A stretch of 64,000 bases of DNA from Culex pipiens pallens (Eukaryota > Arthropoda > Insecta > Diptera > Culicidae): contig NC_068939.1 in the NCBI RefSeq assembly GCF_016801865.2, positions 154,138,240 through 154,202,239 on the forward strand, written 5' to 3'. Each line of letters opens with the position of its first letter. Position 1 is the stretch's first letter. The notes under the pieces are model-generated. The model was not told the DNA's origin and searched no databases. It was given only the letters and a program-made list of their open reading frames with translations. This document shows, piece after piece, positions 1 through 11,165 of this stretch. Made by a program: the position numbers and the translations under genes.

Positions 1-3000
1 TGGTTGTAATCCCAATTCCTAAGCAACCTGAGGTAGCGAAATCATCACTAACATCACAGTCTCCAAGCCAAGCAAACTTTTTTAAGAGGATAAGGGAAAA
101 TCTCCACGGTATCCCTACACAAGTTCCGCTTGTAAATATGTTAGCTCTACTTAGAACAAGCTCGCAGTCTTCACCGAAAGTAGTTCAAACCTTCACGACT
201 CTTCCACAGTGCGGCCAGCAATCGATTGTCCCCCCGCATTTGCTCTTAACCTCATAAAAGTCGTAGCTTGCACGTGGCATTTCCACCTCAATAAAGCTCG
301 CACCTTTCTTCGACTGTTCCAGCACCTTCGCCGATCTGACCTTGTGTCTATTTATTTGAGGGGAGGTTGGGAGGTTATGTCCAGGTCGCCCAGCTCGCTT
401 TTAATTGCCCAAATCCAATAAACACCGAGCGCGTTAGTCGCAGGGTCTGAATTAATCGTAGCGACTAATGAAACATGTAAATGGGCGCTCCAACCGTTCT
501 TGGGCGGCGGTAATCTTTGGCCATCGGACTTGGATGGCGATGACGACGACGGGGTGGTCCAAGAATCGAGTGTATTATTTTCGGTTGAAGGGCATTCTTG
601 TGGCGTTAATTACCGCTATCGACCTGTTTTAGGTTCTTTTTTTTCGTGGCAAGGTCTTAGGAAAATGGTTCAGGACCCGATTAATATCCGGCCGTATTGA
701 CCGTGGTTCAACCTTGGCCAAGATAGTGAAATTTAATACAATGTTTTAAACACTTGAAACTTGCTCGAAACTACTTAAACATGCAATTAATTAATTTAAC
801 AGACTCACTCCGTTAAGCGGAACAAACAAGTGAAAGCTCAACACAAACTAGGATGAGCTTGATCGAATATAGGTCAACGCAAGCACGTGCTAAGGTGCGT
901 GATTACGGCGATAAAAACGCATATTTTTCCAATCGCAAAGTACACGCCAGAGCCGGGCGGATTCAGGGTCGCTTTTGCCACGTGGTGGTGGTGGATTTGG
1001 GCTAGCTCGCCCGATTATGCATGCATGGTTTGACCGTTTTAATCGATTTGCTGCGCCTCTATGAGCACGATAGGGGTAATGGAAAACTGTCTGTTTTGGA
1101 CTACCGAGAAGTCGCTGCTGTGCTTTCATTGTTTCATTATGCAAAACATTGTTTGTTATTTATGCTGGAATTGTTGTTGAAGTGTGTGCTGAACCAGGCA
1201 CAATTTGTGTTCAGATGATTTGACTATAAATTTTTTTATCAAATATCAAACCTTTTTTAAAAAAAAAAGCAAATATTATCACAAAAAAAATGTACAGTAA
1301 AAAAATGTGAAAATCTGGAAAATATCATCGGATGTATACAAATATTCAGTTTAACGTACGTAAAATAAAAATAGAGTCAAAAAACTAAAAACAATCGATT
1401 TTACTAAATTTAATTTAATTAAAAAAGATTTTTAAATACAAATAATATCATGGAAAATTATTCTGAACAAAAACCTGTTTGAAATTAAAAAAAAACGTAC
1501 AAACCTTTGTAACAAAGCGGATTTCAATAAAAAAATATGTGAACAGTATTTCAAAATTACCCTAAAAATCAGCGGTCAGAAGACATGACTAAAATTCAAA
1601 TTTTCATTGAAAAAAATAAAATAAAATCGATTGTAAATAATTCAGAATACAATGTATAATTCATGATCAGGACCAGGATTTTATTTAAAGATTCATTGAT
1701 ATTTTGCTATTTTTATATTGTAGCATAACTATGTTGGCGTATAAGCGTTTTATGTTACTTTTTGTTACGAAATTTCGATAATCTTGATAGAAATTCAATG
1801 TTGTTTTTTTATTCAGGGAAAAGTAGAACCGTAAAACGGAGTGACTTTGATAGCCGGAGTGACTTTGATAGGTTTGAGATTTTTCCGCAAAATGAGTACA
1901 AATTAATTACGTACGGGATGGTATTCAGTCATACTGACCATGGTGGAGAAGTGTTCAAAGTACCTCAAGAATTACTTTTCATTAAATTTTGAAAAGATTA
2001 AAAAGTTAGTTAACTATAACTAGAAAAATGTTGATGAATAGCATTATTTTAATCTTCATGACACTGATTTTCTCAATGAATATGATTTTGAATCGGAAAA
2101 CGGAATACATTACCGGATTTTTTGGACAATTTCCCACTAGGAGAAGGTAAAGTTAGTTTGTAAATAATAAAAAATTATGTGTTTTTGAAACATTAATAAA
2201 AAGAATCCCTAGTTTCAGAGGCATTTTCAGTCGAACAAATTTCATATTAAACGTAAAAACTTTTGATTTTTGCTTCTTATTCTGTTATAATGAAATATTA
2301 ATCGATAATTTTATAAACAAAACTAGTTTTTACATATTGAAAACTAATAATTTTTAACGTAACTATTTTTTAAAACACTATTGAAAAAACTTTTTTCAAA
2401 AATGGTTTATGTACCTTGTGTGGGCTATCCTAGTACAAAATATTCCAAAAATAAAAAAAAATACTATCAAAGTGATCGATTGTTATAATATGAATAACTA
2501 AAATTATATAGAAAAGAGGTAAATTCAATTTTTAATTAACAATTGCACATTTATCTTCAAATAACAATTGCACATTGTTATCTTCTAAAATTTCGCAAAT
2601 TTGTACAAAATTTTTAATTTTTTTTTTATTTGGATGAAATTTTGCCTATGTCAAAGAGGCATTTTGTACTTTCAGTTTTCCCATACATGTTTGGAGTTTT
2701 TGTAAAGTACTAGATCTTTATAATAATAAGGACTTTTTAGATAAAATTGGAACAATTACACTCAATTCTGAAAACAGATTCAGATTCGCCGGGCAAAATT
2801 ACTTGGAGAAACATATTTGGACAATTTTCGAATTTCGTTAGGGTGGTCCCAAATGGTTTTCCCTTGAAAATTAGACTTTTTCAAATGAAGATATCTCGAG
2901 TTTAAAGAAAAACACCCCTGAGATGTTTTCAGCATTTGTAATGCTGGATTTCCACTTTCAAATGCAACCTGGCGCTTAAAAATTTGGCTTGCGCGCCTAT

Positions 3001-3900
3001 TCGAGATATATGAGTTTAAAATTTGCATCTTTTGACTCTTAAGTCCAAATTGACTTTTCAAAAAATAAAAATGTTTGTTTTTTAGAACTCTAAAAGCACC
3101 TAAAATATCACTTTTCTCAAAATTGCCACGTTCTAACTAACTTTCCCCTGAATTACCACGCTATAACACTATTTTTTAAGGTTTGCTCAGATGATTTCTA
3201 CAAATTTGGTCGTAGAAGGCGTAGTTTACGAGATAACATTTTGATGTCTTCGACAAAGTTGCTTGGAAAAAATCCCAAAAATATTTCTGAAAAGTTAGAT
3301 TTTCAAAATCACCCTAATTTTCAACCAAACCAAAACTTGCTTTTTTTCATTTACAACTATTATTTTGAAGACACCAAAGCTCCAAAAAATCACAATTTTG
3401 CCGAAAATGCTTTTTACCACTTAATTTTGCGATCTCGACCATCGTGCAAAGTAAGTTATTGTGAAATTGTCTGCTCGTTTCTACAAACATAATTTCATAA
3501 TTTTAGGAGCAGTCCGGCTTAATTTTTGTTGGTTTTGAAATGTCCTTCTTCAAGAACTATTTTGTTAAATTGATTATGACAACGTTGTGTTTCCACAAAA
3601 CAAGCCCAATTTGCAATTCCCCCCAAGGGGAAGTGCACCCATCAGGCCAAAATCCCAATGACATCCCCTCCATCAAAATGTGTCAAAACGTCCTTTTGCT
3701 GGCACGATCTGGGCTCGCTGCCAGCGCAGCACTGCTGCTCCACATTTCACACTCCACATAGCTTTCAATGCCAAAACCGATAAATAGATTCATTTTCCCA
3801 ATGTATACCGTCCTTTTCAAGGGATTTCCATAATCGAACAACTAGTCTTGGGCAGCTGCACTGCAGAGCAGAGCAACGAGCAGGTAATCAATATAATTAA
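1..3900. other. AT-rich non-coding stretch, probably intronic
   Basis: No supported gene. All open frames are short and low in complexity. If the minus-strand exon at 4020-4081 is real, this lies inside its first intron, because no continuation of that protein is visible here. The segment around 2837-3314 has TAGGGTG at its left edge and CACCCTA at its right edge, as in the hAT-like element at 38129. No matching target duplication was found, so it is not called as an element. Confidence 0.6.
1837..1871. repeat. 18-bp tandem duplication
   Basis: The 17-base word CGGAGTGACTTTGATAG occurs twice, at 1837-1853 and 1855-1871, separated by one base. It sits in an otherwise unremarkable AT-rich stretch and is probably part of an interspersed repeat. 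No function is assigned. Confidence 0.8.
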
Positions 3901-4019
3901 TTCATAATTTCTCCCCCCTCTGCTTAAGAATGAGTTTCGGCGAGTTACGACCTCGATTCAGAGGTGTCCCCAAGTGGGCCATCTCTCATCAACAGTCAAG
4001 GTCGGAGCAGCAAACTTAC

Positions 4020-4081
4020 CTCTTTTTGGCGTTTCCGACATTGTACAGCTCGACGTGCTTGAAAGCGGCGTATGTGGCCAT
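4020..4081 (-). CDS. Jupiter: First coding exon of a Jupiter-like microtubule-associated protein (partial)
   Basis: Read on the minus strand from the ATG at 4081-4079, the exon encodes 20 codons plus two bases, beginning MATYAAFKHVELYNVG and ending in a basic NAKK(R) stretch. It then meets a consensus splice donor, AAAAAGAG then GTAAGT, with the intron starting at 4019. The start has G at -3 and G at +4. From memory of the family, some insect Jupiter isoforms have an N-terminus of this kind joined to a conserved VLRPPGG-type exon. The phase-2 exit (AG plus one base making Arg) fits that junction. Jupiter proteins are soluble and bind microtubules. The next exon is not in the window, so the first intron would exceed 4 kb. 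The open frame continues upstream of the ATG, but that part lacks protein character and is read as 5' UTR. Identity rests on recognition, not on a search. Confidence 0.5.
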
Positions 4082-4520
4082 TCCGGCAATTTTGACGGCT
4101 TTTTGTGGACGGGGAACACGAGGAAAAATGCTCCGATGGAGGGGGGGCCGAACAGCGGATTCGACCGGACTCTGTGTGTCACACTTTACAACAACGCTCT
4201 TCAAACGCGCTAAACTTGGCTGGTATCGATTTTTTTGCGCTGTTCACACTGGTTTTGTTTTGTTCTGCTGGAAGATTCTCTTTCTCTCACGGGGAAGAAC
4301 GTTGATCTGGAATGGGATGACGTCGAACGCGTTAGACGGCCACTCTGGGTGCCGCAATCCGGAATCAACGGAGCAAAATTAGAGATTTCGTGCGAAAACT
4401 TTTCTTCACTGAACGAACTTTGCTGTGCTTGCACTGCTAGAACTGATGCTGGTTGAAGTCGGCCGAGGTTAGAAACTCTCGCTGGCAGTGCTGCCAGCCT
4501 ATATCGATTGGAAGGACGAC
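4082..4520 (-). promoter_or_regulatory. Promoter / 5' UTR of the Jupiter-like gene, possibly bidirectional
   Basis: Upstream of the start codon there is a GC-richer block with two DRE-like sites (TATCGATT at 4224-4231 and 4502-4509). A site at 4241-4251 differs by one base from Drosophila core-promoter motif 1 (YGGTCACACTR or its complement). DRE plus motif 1 without a TATA box is the known signature of dispersed housekeeping promoters in flies. No TATA box is visible here. The transcription start cannot be fixed from sequence. Plus-strand exon-like sequence further right suggests a divergent arrangement. Confidence 0.45.
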
Positions 4521-4930
4521 TCGTCGTAAATCTTACGAGTGCGTCACACAGTACATATGTAACCGTGCTTTGTTTAGGAAGCTCTCGGAATCCTTGCGGA
4601 AGCACGGATTCAACGCTCTCGCAGCATCCAAACCAAAACAAAGCACGTCGAGAGCGGAAAATCTTCAGAAATACCGCAATATGGGAGAACATTGCTCGCT
4701 CTCACGGTCAAGAAATCGTTACGGTTGATGGGAACCACAACACCTGTAACCGCGGAGCGTGGGTTGTCGCAACAGGAGGTTATCACGCGAGAATCTTCAC
4801 ACACTCTCTCTCTCTCCCTCGCGCAGAGTACTCTCAGCGTGATAACGTCACTGAGAGAAATCTCGGTAGTCGTTATCAGTGCGCGATAACTGAACCTGTA
4901 TTGGGGTGCACTCACTTTGCCCAGCTGTTC

Positions 4931-5029
4931 ATGGAAAAGAGACAAGCTGGCGTGACTCCGACACGAGATCAGCTGGAACTGATGATGCTGCACGAACAGC
5001 AGCGTCGACTGTTGTTGATGTGGGTTAGG
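4931..5029 (+). CDS. Candidate short first coding exon, divergent from the Jupiter-like gene
   Basis: An ATG at 4931 opens 33 codons (MEKRQAGVTPTRDQLELMML... rich in Leu, Gln and Arg, helix-like). They run to a plausible donor, GTTAGG then GTAAAT, at 5029/5030, leaving phase 0. The open frame also extends far upstream and past the donor, so the exon limits are inferred. The start context is weak (T at -3). I do not recognise the peptide. Support comes from balanced codons, the donor, and the position opposite the minus-strand promoter. It could equally be 5' UTR. Confidence 0.28.
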
Positions 5030-6095
5030 GTAAATTATGCTCCCTCCGTTTTTGGATCGATGGTGGAAATGTGGGGTACGGAGACGGTGCGGCGATGACG
5101 GCAACTATGTTGGATTATGTTCGAAGGGAAGAGGCTTGCTGAACGAGTTTGGTTGATTGGAGAGGTGGAGATCGGAGATTGCGGCAGCAAGATTACATTG
5201 GGGGCAGAGACTGACAATGTGCAAATTGGTAAACTATGCGAAGAGAGATGCTTAGATGAGGTTGCAGCTGGGGTCTACATTGTTGTGTCTGCTGAGTTGG
5301 CATGGTATAGTTGTTTACTTAAAGGAATTTTTGATTTAGAGATAATAAATTTGTATGAAGTAGATCTTCTGTTGCCTTGAATTGGTGTAAAAATCATGTT
5401 TAGTTAATTAAGTGTTTATTGAATTTTAATCATATTTTAAAATGAAATTAAGAGTTTATTTTTATGAAGGTTTGAATAAAAATGAGTTTTTTGTTGTATA
5501 TTTTGTCGATGCAATTATTTAAATTAAAAACAACATCAATATTTGATGAAATTGATTTTCCAATGATTTAAGCATTGGTTTGCCAGCGTATAAGGCAAAA
5601 CAGGAACAGTTTTTATTAACTTTTTGCATTTCAGTAGAATCGAAATAATCATCAAAATAAAAATTATTAAAAATTATTAAGAAATTTTAGAGATACTTAA
5701 AAATTTGCTTTAAAAAAAATGTGTTACAGTTATTTTTGTGTTCAAAGGATTACAATCTTCTTTTGATTATATCGCATATGACCATTTGAATAGATTGAAA
5801 TGTTTTGAGACTATGGTTAGCAGATCGAAACAGAATTACTTCAGAAAATCGGGGCCGATTTTTCAAATTGAAGTTCATTTTGAAAAATATTTAAATCTAC
5901 ATTGTTTTTTATTTTATTTTATGTGATATTCGGAATAACATTATTTCTTTCATTTGGATGGTTCCGGAATAGAGAGACAAAAAAGTAACTTTAACTACAG
6001 AAAGCACACATTTACACACACACTATTTATACAATAAAACGTAAATTTTCAAATTTAAAAAAGTATTATAAAAATAATTAATAAAACACACATAA
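5030..6095. other. Non-coding, increasingly AT-rich
   Basis: The GC-richer promoter-proximal block fades out by about 5380. The rest is A/T-rich sequence with short chance frames only. No RNA gene, transposon end or tandem array was seen. Confidence 0.6.
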
Positions 6096-6099
6096 AATT

Positions 6100-6170
6100 G
6101 CAACGAACGGGATAAAACCCATCACTCACAGAGAGAACCGGCGACTTAGCCCGCTCGGCTATCGAACCGT
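6100..6170 (-). mobile_element. tRNA-derived SINE fragment (Leu/Ser-type A box)
   Basis: On the minus strand the stretch at 6161-6145 reads TAGCCGAGCGGGCTAAG. This is close to the internal promoter A box of tRNA-Leu/Ser. About 40 bases further on there is only a degenerate B-box-like stretch, GGGTTTTATCCC. The T-arm is eroded and no clean cloverleaf forms, so this is a SINE head or tRNA relic rather than a working tRNA gene. Confidence 0.45.
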
Positions 6171-6253
6171 TGAAGAGTGGGAGGGATACACGCCTAAATG
6201 AGCTCGACATTTCGATCTAGACGGTTTCCCAAATTAATAGTCTGCATATTTCT

Positions 6254-6324
6254 GGGTGTAATATTACATAAAAATAAAACATAATTCATTTTACACTCAG
6301 GCCTTCTACACGCAGCTGGATTAC
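6254..6324 (+). repeat. Interspersed repeat, copy 1 (partner at 47657-47736)
   Basis: It starts GGGTGTAATATTACA and ends with a GCAGCTGGATTAC word. The same order of blocks, with a CAGGCCTT block between them, is found at 47657-47736 with a different centre. The GTAATATTAC word also occurs in nearby foldback elements (6427, 8041), so this is probably the end of a related MITE family. Confidence 0.6.
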
Positions 6325-6424
6325 GATTATTTAGCTGTGAAAAGGTGAACTATTCAGCACTCAAATAAGTGTTCTAAGAAACTTTTCAACACTGTTTTTT
6401 TTGTGCGCAGAAAATACAAATTTG

Positions 6425-7004
6425 GTAATATTCATCAGGGAATGGTGGCAGATTGTGTGTTAAAAAAAGTGTAATTTTACCTCAGAAACTAGTGAAATTT
6501 TATAAGTTTCCGATGAATTTTCATATGGTTCAAATTTTTGTAAATTTTTAAGGTAAAATTACTTTAAAAAAGGTAATATTCATCGAATTTAATTTACAGG
6601 CATCAAAAATTATTTTTTTTGTGTGATGATTAGTAGGTCACTTCGTGACTACAAAATTACAGGAAAAAGACGTAATTTCAAAATTTGAAATGTTAAAAAC
6701 ATAATTCAGTTAAAAAAACATTTTTTTTATTCTAAATTTATTGAAATTGAATGTGCTTTATACACATATTTCAGGGGAAACTACTTAAAAACGGTTACAG
6801 CCTTCTAAAATCAATTTTTTTTTAGTAAAAAAAGTTGAATTTATGAGGCTGAATGTAACCTCTTTTTTAATTTTACCTTAAAAAATGTGTAAAATGCGAA
6901 CCTGATTAAAATTTACCAGAAATTGATGAAAACTCTCCAGTTTCTGATGTAATATTACACTTTTCTTGACACAAAATCTGTCACCATTCCCTGATGAACA
7001 TAAC
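6425..7004. mobile_element. Foldback MITE, about 580 bp
   Basis: The left end reads TTCATCAGGGAATGGTGGC and the right end is its near complement, ending in CCATTCCCTGATGAA. The two arms stay similar inward for more than 150 bases and share words such as AAGGTAAAATTA. There is no coding capacity. No clear target duplication was identified. It lies immediately left of a second element that starts near 7007. Confidence 0.65.
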
Positions 7005-7006
7005 CA

Positions 7007-7433
7007 TTGAAAGTTTGCAAAATCAAGTTAAGATATGTTTAATATAAAAATTTCCAGATTTATATAAACTTTTATACTAAGTAGTTAGTGAACTTTATAT
7101 TCAATCCAAATTATTTTTTTAATCAGTCAAGGATGCCTATTTGGAGTTGGGAGACTAGATTCATGGTGATTTGTCAATAAATAACTTTTTTTATGTTAAT
7201 TTTTCGAAAGGTGTACAAACTTTTTTTGCAGCTCTTTTGATTTTTGTAATAGTATTTGTTATATAACTTTTAATAGAAATCATCTTTTCATGAGCTTTTT
7301 GTAGCAAAATGTGCGGCATGAGTTTCTGAACAAAACGTAGTCTTAGGTTTTTGTCAAAGTTTAAATTAGTTACATGTTTCATCACAAAATAATAATTGTG
7401 TCCAAGGGGTGTAAATACTTTATTTACATACTG
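7007..7433. mobile_element. Solo right arm of a Tc1/mariner-type foldback element
   Basis: It matches the right arm of the element at 52961-54454 over its full length, including a segment specifying GGTGTACAAACTTTTTTTGC, and ends at the same terminus, ACATACTG followed by TA. The left arm is missing, so this copy is truncated or half-deleted against the element at 6425-7004. The open frame at 7191-7385 is a chance frame of the repeat; a similar frame appears in the other copy at 54182. Confidence 0.75.
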
Positions 7434-8026
7434 TATCTACCTTAAAATTTTAAAATAGCAAGAAATAATGATTACCAAAAATATATTTAGTTTTGAAAAA
7501 AAAAAACTTGTGTTTTATACTTTGTATAAAACGTTTTCTAAACTTATAGCAAATATTGAATTTCATGATAACAAAAAAAAACAAAAAATGGTTACGTGAA
7601 TTTTTAAACATTTTGGAAAATTATGACGACAGCATAACTGTATTCGTGTTTTAAGTATTCTGTGATAATTTTGAAAATTAATCTGAAAACCTAACCCTTT
7701 TAAAAGTTATGTTATAATTTACTACTTATAATAAATCAAAAATAGAAATTAACTTAATTTCTTCTTATTTTTGTTTCTTGGATCAGCTGAAGCCAATAAA
7801 AATTTAAATTTAGGCTTGTTTCTCTGCCCCCCTCATTTTTAAAATTTTCTTTAAAAAACAATTGATTCTTAATTATTAAGAAAACATCATTGTATAATAT
7901 TTTTCTGTAAACACACTCATGTAGGGCTATTTGAGTATTTTCATAAATGATGAAAAAAGTAAAACTTCAAGAAAAAAAAATAAAAATAATAGATATTTTG
8001 AAATCGTTTGACTGTTTGGATTACTA
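7434..8026. other. AT-rich spacer, nothing seen
   Basis: The sequence is A/T-rich with many homopolymer runs. No repeat boundary, RNA gene or coding signal was recognised. Confidence 0.6.
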
Positions 8027-8223
8027 CACAGAAAAAATATCAAGGTAATATTACATCTGGGAAGGGGTAATTGTATTTTTGCCTATGAAAATGTATAATT
8101 TTACCACTATTCTGGTGTAATATCGCTTTTTCGGTCTAAATTGAGATAAAATTACATCATAAAAGAGGTAATATTCACCCTTCCAAAATGACACCTTCCA
8201 AATTTAAACAATTTTTTACGGTG
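8027..8223. mobile_element. Short TA-flanked MITE, 197 bp
   Basis: The left end CACAGAAAAAAT and the complement of the right end, CACCGTAAAAAAT, form short imperfect terminal inverted repeats. TA dinucleotides lie directly outside both ends (8025-8026 and 8224-8225), as expected for Tc1/mariner-type insertion. It contains the GTAATATTACATC word seen in neighbouring repeats. Non-coding. Confidence 0.6.
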
Positions 8224-8992
8224 TATAATAATGAATAAATTTCTTCTTGTGACAAAAAAAAATCTTCTAATGATGATTCTTTCTAAATATTTTGCCTCAC
8301 CCTCTTTGACCTAGACTTGAGCCCGGGGTCTCAAATTTAGAATAAAATTTGTACAAGTCTTACATGAATAAATGAATTTGTTGTGATAACTTTGGAATAA
8401 CTGGATTTTAAACAAATTGAACAAATCAATAAGAATTTTTAGTACGTAACTATTATTTTTTGGATAAAAGAAACATTTGATATGTAGATACTTCGGTTGT
8501 GTATTTTGTCTCAACAAAATAAAAATTTTCTGAAACATACACTTTTATGAATCGAAATTTTTTTTTGAGGAATAAGTTAAATAAGAAGAATAAAAATGAT
8601 CATAATTAAATATCTAAATTTGTCGACTTAAAAAATATTAGATTTTTTAAATTTTTAATCTCTCAATAGTTATTTAAATTAGAAATGATTTTTTTCCAGC
8701 TGTCTTATAAAAAATATAAATTAAAAAAAATTAAACAATTTTACTAAACAAGACAATATTATCACAAATATGAACTTTTTAAAAGACAGGAATTTAAAAG
8801 AGATAAGATTGATTTAAAACATAGTAATTTGAATATTGAGTTGTATTTTATTATGCAACTAGAACAAGTAAAATTCAATAATGAAATAAAAACCTTCAGT
8901 CGTTTTTTTACGGCAAAATACATTAAAACATGTCACGGTATTGAGGGAAATATAAGTAAATATAAAATAATAACTGAACTTCTATCCAAACT
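8224..8992. other. AT-rich spacer, nothing seen
   Basis: A/T-rich, with short chance frames only. No element ends were found. Confidence 0.6.
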
Positions 8993-9241
8993 TCAAAAAC
9001 TGTTTACATAATCCCATTTCCACAAAAGCAAACCCCAGGCAGAAGCAATAAAACCGGCAACGAAACGTCCTTTTCTGTACAGCAGTGTTCCGTTCCGAAA
9101 CCGCCTCCGTTTTCCACGTTTTCCACACTGGTAGTTACGGGTGACCAAAAACAAATAAATCAGGCCGCCCAATTCCAGCACAGCAAAAGGGAAGAACACC
9201 ACGCGGAGCCAAAACCAACCAGCAAAAGCACGGTAGCACAT
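8993..9241 (-). other. Open frame in GC-richer block, unrecognised
   Basis: This 82-codon minus-strand frame (MCYRAFAGWFWLRVVFFPFA...) has two hydrophobic stretches, near residues 8-32 and 60-76, around a basic middle. Base composition here is clearly richer in G+C than to the left. It lies downstream of the minus-strand TATA promoter near 10.09 kb, so it could be an exon of that transcript or simply leader sequence. I do not recognise a family, and the start context is not informative. Confidence 0.2.
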
Positions 9242-10066
9242 TTCTTTACACCAGCAAACTCGTTCCCAGAGTCAATGAGTGTCTACAAAGTCACACGATT
9301 TTTTTTTTCGCAAACTTTTCACAGATTTAGTCCAACAGTCCTGTAGCACAGTTCTTCGCCGCACCGAAATCTCTGATTTTCCTGTCACGCGTTGATGGAT
9401 TCTCGGGGAGTTCTCGCGGGGTCTTTTCCAAAAATACACCAATTTTCACTAGAAAATCGTTTCTCGCTTTTATGGCTTTTCTTCATGTTGGTTCACTCGA
9501 AAATAAACTATTTCTCTGCCGTCGTCAACATGCAGCATAACAGTCACACCACACAGTTCTTTGCACATTGCACACTGCACTTCGGGGAGGAAAATCTAGC
9601 CCACTGCTGGGTGGAAAACGGTACTGCACACGTACCAACCACCAACACAAGCGCAAAAGTGCTCTGAAATCAGTGTCTGACTGTCTGTCTGTGCGCCGAG
9701 TCTTGTGCTGTTCTTTTGGGCCACACGCGAGCGAAACCAACGGAAAAACTGTACTTTACAGAGAGAAGTTGCACACACAAACACACACACACACACGGAG
9801 GGAAAAACTAACCGAAGACGAAAACGGAAAAACTGCGAAGAAAAGTGCTGGCTGGCTGCTGCTGCTGCTTCTTCTGCTGCCGGCTGGTACAACACTGCGA
9901 CCGCGACTCGACACGCGAAAGGAGAAAAAAACAAATGAAAACGGGAAAATCTCCACCGAAGAGGAAAAAAAAGGAGCTAGGAAAATTGACTTTGAATCTC
10001 TCAACAACACACAGTCAGAGTGGCTCAACAACAACACACACGGTACGAGGCTGGAAAACGAACTAA
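9242..10066 (-). other. Putative long 5' leader of a minus-strand transcript
   Basis: This moderately GC-rich segment contains CA repeats (about 9776-9796) and a CTG-rich run (about 9848-9887). It lies just downstream, in the minus direction, of a TATA-type promoter. Overlapping frames on both strands are low in complexity and look like a repeat-rich UTR, not protein. Confidence 0.3.
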
Positions 10067-10238
10067 ACCATGGCTTATGCGCCGGGGGCATTTTATACTC
10101 CCAGGGCCGTGGTGGCATGCCAGAACAACACAGAGAAGAGACCCCACCGACGACGACGACGAGGCTCTCGCAGCATAAAAAGCATAGAAACGGTGGCTGC
10201 TCCCCCAGTGGGAGAGAGGAAAAGTTGAGCGGCTCCAA

Positions 10239-10281
<43 letters not shown>

Positions 10282-10290
10282 AAAGTGGTA
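10060..10290 (-). promoter_or_regulatory. Minus-strand TATA promoter with upstream GAGA tract
   Basis: On the minus strand, GGGAGTATAAAATGCCCC puts a perfect TATAAAA at 10097-10091. An initiator-like TTTAGTT lies about 30 bases downstream, near 10068-10062. About 145-180 bases upstream is an uninterrupted GA repeat (about 10243-10274), a known GAGA-factor target in flies. The spacing fits a focused RNA polymerase II promoter reading toward lower coordinates. Whether it drives an alternative first exon of the Jupiter-like gene is inference. Confidence 0.45.
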
Positions 10291-10439
10291 AACAATTCGA
10301 AGAGAGAGGAAAAGGAAAATTGCTGCTTGCAGGGGCATGGAAAACATATGTTTGGAGTTATATTTTTTATGCTAAGGGGAGAGAGCGAACTAAATCAAGA
10401 GAGAGAAATTTTTAAAGAGATTTTCAAGTGAGTGACTTG

Positions 10440-11160
10440 GCTTGAGATTGGGCGAAGAATGTTTTGGTTTGACACGTATCGTGAGTGCAGCTGGATTAAC
10501 AGTTTGCACAGGTGCTTGCGAAAATATCTTTGCGTGCAAAGATAAAAAAAAGTTGTGTTTGAGTAAGGTAGGGCTCGAAAAATGATAATTTGACAAACAA
10601 TATAAAAAGAAGCTTGATCAAAAAAAGGAATTGTACCAATTTAATCACTGCGTGCGCACATGAAAAAAGATAAAAACTAGTTAAAATAATAATCTTTTCC
10701 AGAATGACGGTCTACGATTTGTCCTGTTTATTATAAAGAAAAAAAAATCCCAAAATTGGAGTAGTTTCTTGGCAGAATTAATTAGACTCGTGTTTAAGGT
10801 AGTCCGAAAATTAAAAAAAATCGTCGATTTTTGCAATGCTTTTTTTGCTCTACGCCATTTTTAACCATTTAGAGTTGTCAAAAACTTTTAAAAACATTTA
10901 CGACAGCATATCAAAATAAAAAAAAATCAACTTGATAGATGTTTTTTGCCATCTTAAGATTTATTATTCAAACTAACCTTTTAAAAACCGACCTCAAGAC
11001 GGGTTTCAATCTTAAATAAGACATAAAACCAAGACAGGGCCAAATTTTTTTTTTTCTAAAAGTTTGTATAATGTGAAAAACGTGTTTCGGAGGAATTTAA
11101 CTTTTTTACACATTACTTACGCGAAATTACTAAAAAACAGGTAATATTCAATCATCCAAA
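10440..11160. other. AT-rich spacer, nothing seen
   Basis: No supported gene, RNA or complete transposon. Short motifs typical of the local MITEs occur near 11130 (GGTAATATTCA) without clear ends. Confidence 0.55.
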
Positions 11161-11165
11161 TTTTC

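Noticed and set aside
2837..3314. hAT-like MITE with TAGGGTG ends
   Set aside because: End words match, but there is no 8-base duplication and little similarity inward of the ends.
4210..5104. Overlapping frames of 160-196 codons on both strands near the 4-5 kb promoter
   Set aside because: They overlap antisense, lack domain character and cross the promoter; only the short exon candidates were kept.
9568..10431. 287-codon plus-strand frame
   Set aside because: It is driven by CA, GA and CTG simple repeats with antisense frames open as well; better read as leader and promoter DNA.
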